Below the pieces are notes generated by a model that did not search any database, was not told where the DNA came from, and saw only the letters and a program-made list of their open reading frames with translations. Positions 29,536 to 38,152 of a DNA stretch of 64,000 nucleotides are shown here, one piece after another. Numbering within the stretch: position 1 is the first letter of the stretch; every line of letters starts with the position of its first letter. The DNA comes from Leptospira bouyouniensis (GTDB lineage Bacteria; Spirochaetota; Leptospiria; Leptospirales; Leptospiraceae): assembly GCF_004769525.1 (NCBI RefSeq), contig NZ_RQFT01000003.1, positions 310,001-374,000 of the forward strand. Direction: 5' to 3'. The translations under genes and the position numbers were made by a program.

Positions 29536-30555
29536 TGCCAAAAATTCACGAATAACTTGTTCGTGAATTTCACCTTTTTCTAAATTTTCAGTGATATGTA
29601 ACAAAAGTTTGTCGTGAGTTGAGTTTTCCAAAATCATAAATCCAGTTTTGGAATACCTTGGTCTCATTAAGTCATAAAAAGTCCAAAACTTGGAAACAAG
29701 AATAAAATCTTCGACTTCCTTTTGTTGGATTTCTTGTAAGTCTTCAATGTCGCCTTTACTTACTTGGATTTGTAAAAATTCAGAAAATTCTTTGATAGCT
29801 TGGTCTTTTTGAAATCCTACATAGTCTGGAAAATAAAAGATTCTTACAAATGGATATTTTTCTGCATCATGGTCACTCGCAGAAAGTAATCCTGCAATTT
29901 GCCCAACGCCGGTTTTGTTTTCTAAGGAAAGATCTTCTGGTTTGTAAAAAAACATTCCTTCCGGTAAGGTAAATCCAAACTGAAGTTCCTCATTCCAATA
30001 TTCGTTGTTATTTGTAAGGATCCATTTGTTGAGATCTTTTTCTTCGATATGGTATTTGTTTTTGAATAATAGATATGCTGAAAAAATTTCTGCACCTTGT
30101 AATGCTTTAAATGAAATCAATGCATTGCTTACAACCAGGCAGAATGCAAGAATGAGCCTCGCATACTCTGTGAGTTGTAAAATTCGAATGAAAAAAGCAA
30201 TGGTGATGAAAATAAATAAAAATACAGTCCCTGCTTCAAAAATTAAAACATCTGCTAACCATAAGGCAAATATAAATAAAACCAAAACTCCTATTTCGAT
30301 TAAAGGATGAAAGGTATCTTTCCAATACAATTGGATGATATACAAACTTAGATAGGTGATGAGTAGTCCTACGATGAGGGAGACAAAACATAAAACTAAA
30401 ATATAGTGCCAAGGCAAATGTGATTCGTGGTAAATAAAAAAAGGAACCACAAGGATTGTATAAAGTATCAGTAAATTTCTTATTGTGCTAGGTGAGAAAA
30501 ATTTGGATAAGAAACCACTTGCCTGATTTTTGATTTTGCTTAGTATTTGGTTCAT
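29515..30555 (-). CDS. Membrane protein of unknown function
   Basis: This 346-aa protein has about five transmembrane segments in the first 170 residues, followed by a soluble domain of about 170 residues (EELQFGFTLPEGMFFYKPEDL to FLASIRFRN). That tail resembles small proteins binding a stress-response or lipid ligand, but I can name no family. Its ATG overlaps that of the divergent gene in a shared CATG, and no ribosome binding site is evident, so the transcript may be leaderless. The 3' end overlaps the M23 gene. Confidence 0.65.
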   Translation of the reverse strand: MNQILSKIKNQASGFLSKFFSPSTIRNLLILYTILVVPFFIYHESHLPWHYILVLCFVSLIVGLLITYLSLYIIQLYWKDTFHPLIEIGVLVLFIFALWLADVLIFEAGTVFLFIFITIAFFIRILQLTEYARLILAFCLVVSNALISFKALQGAEIFSAYLLFKNKYHIEEKDLNKWILTNNNEYWNEELQFGFTLPEGMFFYKPEDLSLENKTGVGQIAGLLSASDHDAEKYPFVRIFYFPDYVGFQKDQAIKEFSEFLQIQVSKGDIEDLQEIQQKEVEDFILVSKFWTFYDLMRPRYSKTGFMILENSTHDKLLLHITENLEKGEIHEQVIREFLASIRFRN

Positions 30556-31177
30556 GTCAGCGATTACAGACTTCTTTCAAAAAATCCAAAACCAAATAGT
30601 TGAAATCCAAACTACCATCAACCAGATAAAAACCAGTTGGGAGAATTTTCAAAAGTTTTGGGATTTGTTTTTTACTTTAGTCCCTTGGGAAGTTCTCCTC
30701 TTACTCATCTTTTCTGTCATCCTCCTTTCTATTTTTAACTCAATCTCTCCGAATACGCCAAAGGCCAATTTGACAATCGCAGTTCTATTCCTTGGGACAT
30801 TATGGATCTATTTTTGGGGTCTTTTTTCCACAGAAGTTTCGTATCGTAAAGTCATTGTCGCCTCCCTTTACATCCTTGTTCCTCTGCATGCGATTGGTAT
30901 TTTTATGTGGTTATATGGTTTCGGTAAAAAACTGTATTGGAAAAAAAGAAGGATGAATCCCAAACTTTGGGATTCGGCAATCCACCAAGTTTCATTGGAC
31001 TACCACCAATTGATGGGAAAGTTACATGGCTTGCATCATTCAATCGAAGAAAACCGTGAATCAATTGAAATAGAGATCCAACAATTGGAAACTTCCTTAC
31101 AAGGGATTAAATCTCTACTATTGAAACCTTCTGGATCACAGAAAGATCAATCACAAAAAGATTTGGAATCAATTTAG
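30554..31177 (+). CDS. Membrane protein of unknown function with coiled-coil tail
   Basis: This protein of about 207 aa has an amphipathic N-terminal helix, three transmembrane segments (about 42-62, 72-90 and 100-125) and a charged cytoplasmic tail with a coiled coil (ENRESIEIEIQQLETSLQGIK). No family is recognised. The ATG at 30554 overlaps the divergent start (CATG) without a clear ribosome binding site. The following 105-bp gap before the CLC gene contains no fluoride-riboswitch consensus that I could see. Confidence 0.6.
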   Translation: MSAITDFFQKIQNQIVEIQTTINQIKTSWENFQKFWDLFFTLVPWEVLLLLIFSVILLSIFNSISPNTPKANLTIAVLFLGTLWIYFWGLFSTEVSYRKVIVASLYILVPLHAIGIFMWLYGFGKKLYWKKRRMNPKLWDSAIHQVSLDYHQLMGKLHGLHHSIEENRESIEIEIQQLETSLQGIKSLLLKPSGSQKDQSQKDLESI

Positions 31178-31282
31178 TTTGAATTCCTTTAAAAATAAAA
31201 ATTTGAAATGATTTCTCATTTAAAATCTGATACGGAAGAAAACCATTGATTTGTTTTCTATTTTGATACAAAGGAAATTGAT

Positions 31283-32620
31283 TTGAAAATACCAAAACGA
31301 ATGTATGCAAAAATTCATCGACACCTAATCAATATTGAGCAAGCACCAATATTTTTTTATGTGATCCGTTGGACTTTTGTTTCATTGTTGGTTGGTGTAT
31401 TCGCCGGTTTTGCTTCAGCAATTTTTCTAAAGTCTTTAGATTTTGTGACAAATTATAGAGAAAACAATCTTTGGATTATCTATTTATTACCGATCGCTGG
31501 TTTAGCAATTGGCCTTTTGTATCATTACTTTGGACAAATGGTGATTAAAGGAAATAACCAACTCATCGAAGAGATTCATAATCCAAAAAAAATTGTCCCT
31601 CTTCGAATGGCTCCCTTAGTTTTATTAGGAACAATTATAACACATTTATTCGGTGGATCTACAGGTAGAGAAGGGACAGCCGTACAAATGGGTGGTGCCG
31701 TCGCTGACCAACTAACATATATTTTTCGATTTCGACCAAGAGACCGGAAAATTCTAATTATATGTGGAATCTCTGCAGGATTTTCATCAGTATTTGGTAC
31801 TCCACTTGCGGGTGCAGTTTTTGGATTGGAAGTTTATGTATTGGGAAGATTACGATACAATGCAATTTTTCCTTCTCTTTTGTCTGCGATTTTAGCTGAT
31901 TTTTTTTGTAAATTTTGGAATGTCGGGCATACTGATTATTCCCAGTTGATCCAAATTGTACCTGAATTGTCTCTGTTTCTTTTAGTTGTTTCCATTTTCG
32001 TTGGCATCTTGTTTGGACTGACTGGAATGAGTTTTGGTATGTTAACTCATTTTTTTACCAAACAATTTCGAAACATAATTCCCTATCCTCCCTTACGTCC
32101 TTTTATCGGTGGAGTTTTGATCGTTTTATTTTTTATATTAACAACGAGTACTCGTTATTTGGGCTTGGGTGTTCCTATTATTGTACAGAGTTTCTCGGAA
32201 CCAATTCCAATTTATGATTTTTTGATCAAAATGTTTTCTACATCATTTACACTTGGTGCCGGGTTTAAAGGAGGAGAAGTGACACCACTTTTTTTCATCG
32301 GATCTACACTTGGATCCTCCTTATCTGAAATATTCCCATTACCAAGATCATTGATGGCTGGAATGGGATTTGTAGGAGTTTTCGCTGCTGCTGCAAACAC
32401 ACCACTTGCCTGTACATTCATGGCAATTGAACTTTTTGGAATCAATTCAGCGATTTATATGGGAATTACCTGTGTCACAGCTTATCTTTTTAGCGGGCAT
32501 ACTGGGATCTATTCATCGCAAGTGATTGGGGATCCGAAACATTTAATTTTAGGTAAAGAAGTGGGTCAAAAACTGAGCGAGAAAAAAAAGATGAAAAATT
32601 TAAAAATCAAAAAGAGATAA
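31283..32620 (+). CDS. CLC-family transporter of the fluoride (CLC-F) type
   Basis: This 445-aa integral membrane protein is a CLC transporter. The classical GSGIP anion loop is replaced by GNNQLIEEI near residue 92, followed by PLRMAPLVLLGT and GGSTGREGTAVQ near 130, in which the gating Glu is kept. GNN-type loops and GREGT are features I associate with CLC-F F-/H+ antiporters, so fluoride export is more likely than chloride transport. The TTG at 31283 is preferred because AAGGA lies seven bases upstream; the ATG at 31301 lacks such a site. No fluoride riboswitch is visible upstream. Confidence 0.82.
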   Translation: MKIPKRMYAKIHRHLINIEQAPIFFYVIRWTFVSLLVGVFAGFASAIFLKSLDFVTNYRENNLWIIYLLPIAGLAIGLLYHYFGQMVIKGNNQLIEEIHNPKKIVPLRMAPLVLLGTIITHLFGGSTGREGTAVQMGGAVADQLTYIFRFRPRDRKILIICGISAGFSSVFGTPLAGAVFGLEVYVLGRLRYNAIFPSLLSAILADFFCKFWNVGHTDYSQLIQIVPELSLFLLVVSIFVGILFGLTGMSFGMLTHFFTKQFRNIIPYPPLRPFIGGVLIVLFFILTTSTRYLGLGVPIIVQSFSEPIPIYDFLIKMFSTSFTLGAGFKGGEVTPLFFIGSTLGSSLSEIFPLPRSLMAGMGFVGVFAAAANTPLACTFMAIELFGINSAIYMGITCVTAYLFSGHTGIYSSQVIGDPKHLILGKEVGQKLSEKKKMKNLKIKKR

Positions 32621-32628
32621 TGAATTGG

Positions 32629-32661
32629 GAATCAGAAATAATTTACAAATGTTTCTGATTC
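32629..32661. terminator. Stem-loop between convergent genes
   Basis: A perfect 10-bp inverted repeat (GAATCAGAAA at 32629-32638, TTTCTGATTC at 32652-32661) with a 13-base loop lies between the CLC gene and the convergent metallo-hydrolase gene. The T-run is weak on the plus strand and somewhat better on the minus strand, so it may end transcription in both directions. Confidence 0.5.
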
Positions 32662-32703
32662 TATCATCTCTCTTCTCAATATTCAGTAGGTTCTAATCAT
32701 CAA

Positions 32704-33684
32704 TCAATGCATTGATGTTAGTTTAATCGCTCCAATATTTTTTGGATAATAACCAAGAGGAGTTTGTGCATCATTGTCATGGGCTGGGATCACAATTAGA
32801 TTTGGATTTTCATTGATTAGTTCATGAACACGAGAGATTTCTTCTCCAAGTTCATCCACATTATAATCCACAATCCATCTTGCCCCTCTAGGTTTGTGTT
32901 TTAACTCTAGAAAACCTTCTTTTCTCCAAACAATATCACCTGTTAAAAAATAAACGTCACCATTTTCCGTATGTAAAAATAAACCCACTGACCCTTCGCT
33001 ATGTCCTTTCATAGGAACAAAAACCGCTGATCCATCCCCAAACCAATCATAACTCTTCGCATAAGAAGCATAAGGTTGATCGGTAAAAGTTAAATGTTTC
33101 CATTTAACAGAATCACCATCAAATTGTGAGGGTATGTAACCAAGTGCGATGTCTGGATGGTTGAGTTCATCTTTGACACTATGGATATTGGCATTTGGAT
33201 AGTCTTTTAGACCACTAGCATGGTCCCAATGGAGGTGCGAGAAAAATACATCAGAAATTGTATTGGGATCTACCCCATTTGATGAAAGTTGATCCTTTGT
33301 TGTTTGGATAAGTTTGTAATCCATCAATATTTTTAGATACAAAGGAAACACAGTAAATTGTTCCTCAATTTTAGTTCCAAGTCCAGTATCAAATAAAAAA
33401 TTTCCATTTGGGTGTTGGATGTAAAAGCTAGAATGGTTAACGGTTACTAATTTTAATACAGATCCACCTTCGATGACAAAAGCTTCCAAAGTTTTTGCTT
33501 CACCAGTTTTCAAAATAGAAAAAACCAAATTGGACTTACCCTTTGGTTTAGGAATCGAATGAGATTGTTTATTTGGTTCCAGTTTCAGTGTTTGATTGGG
33601 ATATCCCAAAAAGAACAAAACAAATACGACTGTCGCACTTAATATAAATAATGTGACGATTTTACTTTTTGATACTCTTATCAT
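32704..33684 (-). CDS. Metallo-beta-lactamase-fold hydrolase, exported or membrane-anchored
   Basis: This 326-aa protein has an N-terminal membrane segment (about residues 9-28) and a metallo-beta-lactamase fold. SHLHWDHASG near residue 155 gives the HxHxDH motif, GHSEGSVGL supplies a further His, LTGDIVW the bridging Asp, and PAHDND the last His. The layout resembles AHL-lactonase-like hydrolases, although the substrate cannot be told. It follows a TetR-type regulator gene by 129 bp on the same strand, which suggests regulated expression. Confidence 0.82.
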   Translation of the reverse strand: MIRVSKSKIVTLFILSATVVFVLFFLGYPNQTLKLEPNKQSHSIPKPKGKSNLVFSILKTGEAKTLEAFVIEGGSVLKLVTVNHSSFYIQHPNGNFLFDTGLGTKIEEQFTVFPLYLKILMDYKLIQTTKDQLSSNGVDPNTISDVFFSHLHWDHASGLKDYPNANIHSVKDELNHPDIALGYIPSQFDGDSVKWKHLTFTDQPYASYAKSYDWFGDGSAVFVPMKGHSEGSVGLFLHTENGDVYFLTGDIVWRKEGFLELKHKPRGARWIVDYNVDELGEEISRVHELINENPNLIVIPAHDNDAQTPLGYYPKNIGAIKLTSMH

Positions 33685-33771
33685 GGTTTAACTTTCCTAA
33701 TTTTTTTCTTAAATTTGAATACGTTCATATCGTAATTGATTCTCTTTTTGATTTTCTATAGAAAACAAATG

Positions 33772-33785
33772 GAAACAAATGTTTC
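33772..33785. repeat. Inverted repeat GAAACA-AA-TGTTTC upstream of the metallo-hydrolase gene
   Basis: A perfect 6-bp inverted repeat with a 2-bp centre sits in the 129-bp gap between the TetR-type gene and the metallo-hydrolase gene. It could be an operator of the hydrolase. It does not resemble the GACCGGTC palindrome upstream of the regulator. Confidence 0.3.
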
Positions 33786-33813
33786 GATGAATAAATTTTA
33801 TTATTATTTTGTT

Positions 33814-34389
33814 TCAAATTTGTTTCAGTAAACTCTCTGCCGTTTTTTCTGCCATACGCAATGGTTCGGGTGATTTTTGTAATTTGGTTAGTAATAGTGC
33901 CCCTTCCCATAACGAGAGAATGGAAAGGGATAGGTTTTTTGCTACGCGTATATTGTAACCATTGGAACTCAAATAGGATTCAAATGTTTTCAACCATAGG
34001 TTGTAGACTTCTTTGCAAGCATTGGAAACAAGTGGAGATTTCCCGGCTGTTTCCATCGCAGTTGTCGCTATGGGACATCCCTTTTGGTAATCACTGGAAA
34101 CAATTCTTTCCTCAAGCGCATGGAACACTTGTTTGATGGCATGTGTGGGTGTATCACTATTATCAAAGATAGTGAGGAAAAAATCATTTAACTGTTTACC
34201 TGAATATTCAATGGCAAGGCTTGTGAGTTCTTCTTTTCCACCTGGGAAGTGAAAGTAAAGAGAACCTTTGGGTGTTCCCGTTTCTTTTCCAAGCTCTGTA
34301 AGACCAGTTGCTTCATAACCAGACCCTTCCAAAAGTGAAGCCATCACTTCGATCATCTTTTGTTTGGTATCGAATCCTTTTTTTCCCAC
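33814..34389 (-). CDS. TetR-family regulator (LmrA/YxaF-like)
   Basis: This 191-aa regulator has an N-terminal HTH (ATGLTELGKETGTPKGSLYFHFPGGKEEL, residues about 27-55) of the TetR type with the LmrA/YxaF-style FPGGKEEL. The C-terminal ligand domain includes KGCPIATTAMETA, again typical of that subfamily. The start is a GTG. A GACCGGTC palindrome 26 bp upstream resembles the operator half-sites I associate with LmrA-type repressors, suggesting autoregulation. The effector is unknown; the metallo-hydrolase gene downstream is the likely target. Confidence 0.85.
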   Translation of the reverse strand: MGKKGFDTKQKMIEVMASLLEGSGYEATGLTELGKETGTPKGSLYFHFPGGKEELTSLAIEYSGKQLNDFFLTIFDNSDTPTHAIKQVFHALEERIVSSDYQKGCPIATTAMETAGKSPLVSNACKEVYNLWLKTFESYLSSNGYNIRVAKNLSLSILSLWEGALLLTKLQKSPEPLRMAEKTAESLLKQI

Positions 34390-34412
34390 AAATCCATTCT
34401 ACACAATAATAA

Positions 34413-34424
34413 TAGACCGGTCAA
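34413..34424. promoter_or_regulatory. Candidate TetR operator (GACCGGTC palindrome)
   Basis: TAGACCGGTCAA centres on a perfect 8-bp palindrome, 34415-34422, located 26-33 bp upstream of the TetR-type gene. It resembles LmrA/YxaF boxes (AGACCNGTCT type). Position and symmetry support autorepression; binding is inferred. Confidence 0.5.
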
Positions 34425-34507
34425 CATAAAAATATGCAGCTAAATAGATTTAGGGAATTTGAAAAAGATTGAGACCAAAGGTAACTTGGGAATAAAACAG
34501 CGAAAAA

Positions 34508-34578
34508 CGGAAGGAAAACAAATATGCAATGTTGAGGAAAAGAATTCAGAAGGCTTTTCGATTCTATTTTTCCTTCCG
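34508..34578. repeat. Perfect 11-bp inverted repeat in the fliG leader
   Basis: CGGAAGGAAAA at 34508-34518 and TTTTCCTTCCG at 34568-34578 form a perfect inverted repeat with a 49-base loop, 67 bp before fliG. It could be a leader-RNA structure; the purine-rich arm also resembles a ribosome binding site. Coincidence is possible in AT-rich DNA. Confidence 0.35.
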
Positions 34579-34644
34579 AATAAATCTCATTGTTTTTTTA
34601 CGAGTTCGCCGATACAGTAAGTAGTACGGATTTCTGGACGAAGT

Positions 34645-35658
<1,014 letters not shown>

Positions 35659-35672
35659 TCCACAAGTGGTTT

Positions 35673-36161
35673 TTAATTGCAGCGGTTACTAAACTTGCCC
35701 CATTTTGGCGGAAATTCGACAAGAGCATCTTTTGTGCTGATTTCACCTCGTTCTAATTTTTGATTGAGTGTGATCAGTTTGTGCAAATTTCCCATTGAAA
35801 AAGAAAGTTCTGTCACATCAAAATCATCCAAACGCACTTTGGCATTGCGGCAAAACAATTTGAGTTCTGATAAAATGAGTGTGACTCGTGCGTTAGCATA
35901 ACGTGCGACAATTTCTTCAAATTCCTCTTCATTAAAAAATTCTCGTTCCAAATCATAATCAAATTCATTCCGAATGAGATCAATAAGAGAGAGCCCAAGT
36001 TCTTTTGCTACCAAAACGACATAATCAAATTTAGAACGGAGCCAGTCTTCAGATTCTAATAACTCTATCGCGGAACGAGGAATATTCAATTTTTCTGATA
36101 ATTGAATGCGTGTGAGGTTCCTTCGTTCCCTATAATTTCTAAAATAATTTACTTTTTCCAT
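35673..36161 (-). CDS. XRE-family helix-turn-helix protein
   Basis: This 162-aa protein has an N-terminal XRE-type HTH (RRNLTRIQLSEKLNIPRSAIELLES, about residues 13-37) and an acidic helical C-terminal part (EREFFNEEEFEEIV). It is likely a DNA-binding regulator of its own promoter: an imperfect inverted repeat lies at 36187-36232, 26 bp upstream. It ends 14 bp from fliG in a convergent arrangement. Its regulon cannot be inferred. Confidence 0.75.
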   Translation of the reverse strand: MEKVNYFRNYRERRNLTRIQLSEKLNIPRSAIELLESEDWLRSKFDYVVLVAKELGLSLIDLIRNEFDYDLEREFFNEEEFEEIVARYANARVTLILSELKLFCRNAKVRLDDFDVTELSFSMGNLHKLITLNQKLERGEISTKDALVEFPPKWGKFSNRCN

Positions 36162-36186
36162 GTGTTCCTAAAAAAAATTTTAAATT

Positions 36187-36232
36187 ACCGTTATTTACGT
36201 TCTGAAAAGGCTTCAAAAACGTTAAGAACGGT
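36187..36232. promoter_or_regulatory. Imperfect 17-bp inverted repeat upstream of the XRE-type gene
   Basis: ACCGTTATTTACGTTCT (36187-36203) and AAAACGTTAAGAACGGT (36216-36232) are inverted copies agreeing at 14 of 17 positions with a 12-bp centre. The site is 26 bp upstream of the XRE-type start, where an autorepressor would bind. It could equally be a leader hairpin. Confidence 0.45.
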
Positions 36233-36273
36233 TTGGATGCATAAGATTCGCATGGATTTGATTGACTTAGATT

Positions 36274-36359
36274 AGGAAATTTTCTTTAGGCTGAAATTAC
36301 GCTAAATTTCCTTTCTGGAGCCACCACCGATGTTACCGTAGGTGGTGTGCTCGTTTTTT
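36274..36359 (+). ncRNA. Candidate small RNA ending in an intrinsic terminator
   Basis: A 9-bp perfect inverted repeat (AGGAAATTT, AAATTTCCT; 21-base loop) is followed within six bases by a second hairpin. There GAGC-CACCACC pairs with GGTGGTG-(T)-GCTC, and TTTTTT follows at 36354-36359. No open reading frame on the plus strand leads into this terminator, so a short structured transcript is the simplest explanation. A leader attenuator of the GDPD gene at 36524 is less likely because 160 bp separate them. Confidence 0.4.
36318..36359 (+). terminator. Intrinsic terminator with no upstream gene
   Basis: An 11-bp stem with one bulged T and a 12-base loop runs into TTTTTT. On the plus strand no gene precedes it for over 650 bases apart from fliG, which has its own end near the convergent gene. 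Confidence 0.65.
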
Positions 36360-36523
36360 CCATTCTTTTCCTTTTTAAGACTGGCAAAAGAATCCAAAAA
36401 GAAACGAAATGTAGTAACCTTCTTCACTCACCTCTTTTCTTTTTTTTTGTAAAATCGAAACTTTTTTCTTACTTGATGCAATAAATTCATTCGATGGAAT
36501 TTTGCCAAAGCAGGTAATGTTTA

Positions 36524-37480
36524 ATGAAATTGAATCGTTCTATTTATAAAATCTACATCTTTGTAGGTATCATAAGTTTGTTGGGTGTGAATTGTGCGAG
36601 TGTCGAAACTCCAAATCGTTTGCGTAAGGACATCGACTTACAAGGACATCGTGGTGCACGTGGATTAAAACCAGAAAATACTTGGCCAGCATTTGAAGAA
36701 GCAATCAAATACAAAATGGTTACTCTAGAACTTGATACAGTTTTAACAAAAGACAAACGTGTAGTCATTCATCACGATTCTGATACAAATCCGATCATTT
36801 GCCAAAACGCAGATGGATCTCAAATCCAAAAAAAATCATTATATGATATGACACTTTCCGAATTGCAGGCGTTAGACTGTGGTTCCAAAAAGAATCCAAA
36901 TTTTCCAAAACAAATTCCAGTTCCCGGAACCAAACTTTTATCACTAGAAGAATTTTTTGAATTGGTTTTGAAACATGAAAAAAAAACCAAAGAAGTGTAT
37001 GAATTCAATATCGAAACTAAATTTCCTGATGATGGTTCGGCTTCTGATGCTCTTGTCAAAGAACACACAGATAAACTAATCCAAATTATTGAAAAATACA
37101 AAGTAGTGGATCGATCAACCATTCAATCATTTGATCTAAGAACACTCTCAGTTTCGAAACTAAAGAATCCTAAAATTAAAACCAGTGCTCTTTTTGTACC
37201 TACTTATTTCCAAGGTTTTCTGATGACAATCGGATTCGGAAATGGATACAGAGAAACAATTCTTAGCTTAGCAAAAGAAAAACAAGCAGATATCATTTCT
37301 CCTTATTTCTTATATGTCACTCCGAAGTTTGTCAAAAATTCACATGACAAAGGGATGATGGTCATTCCGTGGACTGTGAATACTGAAAAGGAAATGAATC
37401 GTTTGGTTTCCTGTGGAGTGGATGGAATCATTTCTGATTATCCAGATATGTTAGACAAAGTGGTTCCTAGAAAAAACTAA
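36524..37480 (+). CDS. Glycerophosphodiester phosphodiesterase-family lipoprotein
   Basis: This 318-aa predicted lipoprotein has a signal and lipobox ending LLGVNC (Cys24). The GDPD barrel begins with DLQGHRGARGLKPENTWPAF near residue 40 and continues with LELDTVL and VIHHD (catalytic His and metal-binding Glu/Asp), then FNIETKFP and a C-terminal PWTVNTEKEM. It should hydrolyse glycerophosphodiesters, releasing glycerol 3-phosphate, at the cell envelope. Its end overlaps the convergent TRL lipoprotein gene by four bases. Confidence 0.9.
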   Translation: MKLNRSIYKIYIFVGIISLLGVNCASVETPNRLRKDIDLQGHRGARGLKPENTWPAFEEAIKYKMVTLELDTVLTKDKRVVIHHDSDTNPIICQNADGSQIQKKSLYDMTLSELQALDCGSKKNPNFPKQIPVPGTKLLSLEEFFELVLKHEKKTKEVYEFNIETKFPDDGSASDALVKEHTDKLIQIIEKYKVVDRSTIQSFDLRTLSVSKLKNPKIKTSALFVPTYFQGFLMTIGFGNGYRETILSLAKEKQADIISPYFLYVTPKFVKNSHDKGMMVIPWTVNTEKEMNRLVSCGVDGIISDYPDMLDKVVPRKN

Positions 37481-37821
37481 ATCCCCCAAACCACTGTACA
37501 TAAAGTAGAATAGAGAGAGAGGTAATTCGTTGCCTCTTTTTCGATTCGAAAAATTTCTTGGATTCCTGCATTCTCAGCAGCAGAATGAATACTTCCATCT
37601 CCAGTGACATAAAAGAAACCATAACGTTTGAGACAAGCCTTGCCTTGCTTTAAGGTTTGTTTGGGAAGGGGTCTTTCGGATAAGGCAAGTGTATATGATG
37701 CATAAATTAGACCTGTAGGTCCAATACCTTGTGGTTGGCCAATGTTAGCACAGGAAATAAAAGATCCAATCGTTAATCCAAACAGAACGTTTGAAATATG
37801 TTTTAATAATTTCTGTTTCAT
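37477..37821 (-). CDS. TRL-like family lipoprotein (paralogue C)
   Basis: This predicted lipoprotein of about 114 aa has a signal and lipobox ending SFISC. It shows IGPTGLIYASYTL, a Cys (KACLKRYGFFYVTGDGSIHSA), IQEIFRIE and a closing YSTLCTVVWGI, closely parallel to paralogue A, which has the same length. The ATG at 37821 overlaps the stop of paralogue D (ATGA) and follows AGGGAA, which fixes the start. It ends the amidase/M1/TRL operon. Function is unknown. Confidence 0.78.
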   Translation of the reverse strand: MKQKLLKHISNVLFGLTIGSFISCANIGQPQGIGPTGLIYASYTLALSERPLPKQTLKQGKACLKRYGFFYVTGDGSIHSAAENAGIQEIFRIEKEATNYLSLYSTLCTVVWGI

Positions 37822-38141
37822 TCGTTCCCTGAGATTTCGACACAAAGGTTCGCGTAGATTCCAAGAACCGCGAATGTGGTCCAATTGGTTTCTGTTACTG
37901 TATGGATTTTGGATCTAGATTTTAAAAATTCGAAAGATGCATTTCCAAATGATACCAGACCAAAGATAGAATGAACACAAGAAGTGACTCGCCTTTTGGA
38001 AGGTTCACCTGTTCCAAATACACCAATTTTAGTTTTGGTGAATAATAATCCTCTTGGACCAAAACCTGGTGATGCACAACTAACAAAAAATAGGTGAAAT
38101 AGTAAAAACACCAAAACCAATTGAAAGATTTTTTGAACCAA
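37818..38141 (-). CDS. TRL-like family lipoprotein (paralogue D)
   Basis: This 107-aa predicted lipoprotein has a strong hydrophobic signal ending FFVSC (Cys22). It carries GFGPRGLLFTKTKIG, then SCVHSIFGLVSFGNASFEF and a C-terminal GIYANLCVEISG, so both mature cysteines of the family are present. The start is a TTG at 38141 with AAAGGATC at good spacing; no ATG is available. It lies 11 bp after the M1 peptidase gene and is coupled to paralogue C. Confidence 0.75.
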   Translation of the reverse strand: MVQKIFQLVLVFLLFHLFFVSCASPGFGPRGLLFTKTKIGVFGTGEPSKRRVTSCVHSIFGLVSFGNASFEFLKSRSKIHTVTETNWTTFAVLGIYANLCVEISGNE

Positions 38142-38152
38142 AGGTTGATCCT

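Larger units (their letters stand above)
36162..36523. other. 362-bp intergenic region with three inverted-repeat structures
   Basis: No gene fits this gap between the XRE-type regulator (minus) and the GDPD lipoprotein gene (plus). It holds an operator-like inverted repeat (36187-36232), a 9-bp inverted repeat AGGAAATTT/AAATTTCCT (36274-36282 and 36304-36312), and a terminator-like hairpin with T6 (36318-36359). The last 160 bp before 36524 are T-rich and otherwise featureless. Confidence 0.6.

Noticed and set aside
31178..31282. Possible fluoride riboswitch before the CLC-F-type gene
   Set aside because: The conserved GGNGAUGG...UUC and GCYGAUG-type segments are not present in this AT-rich leader.
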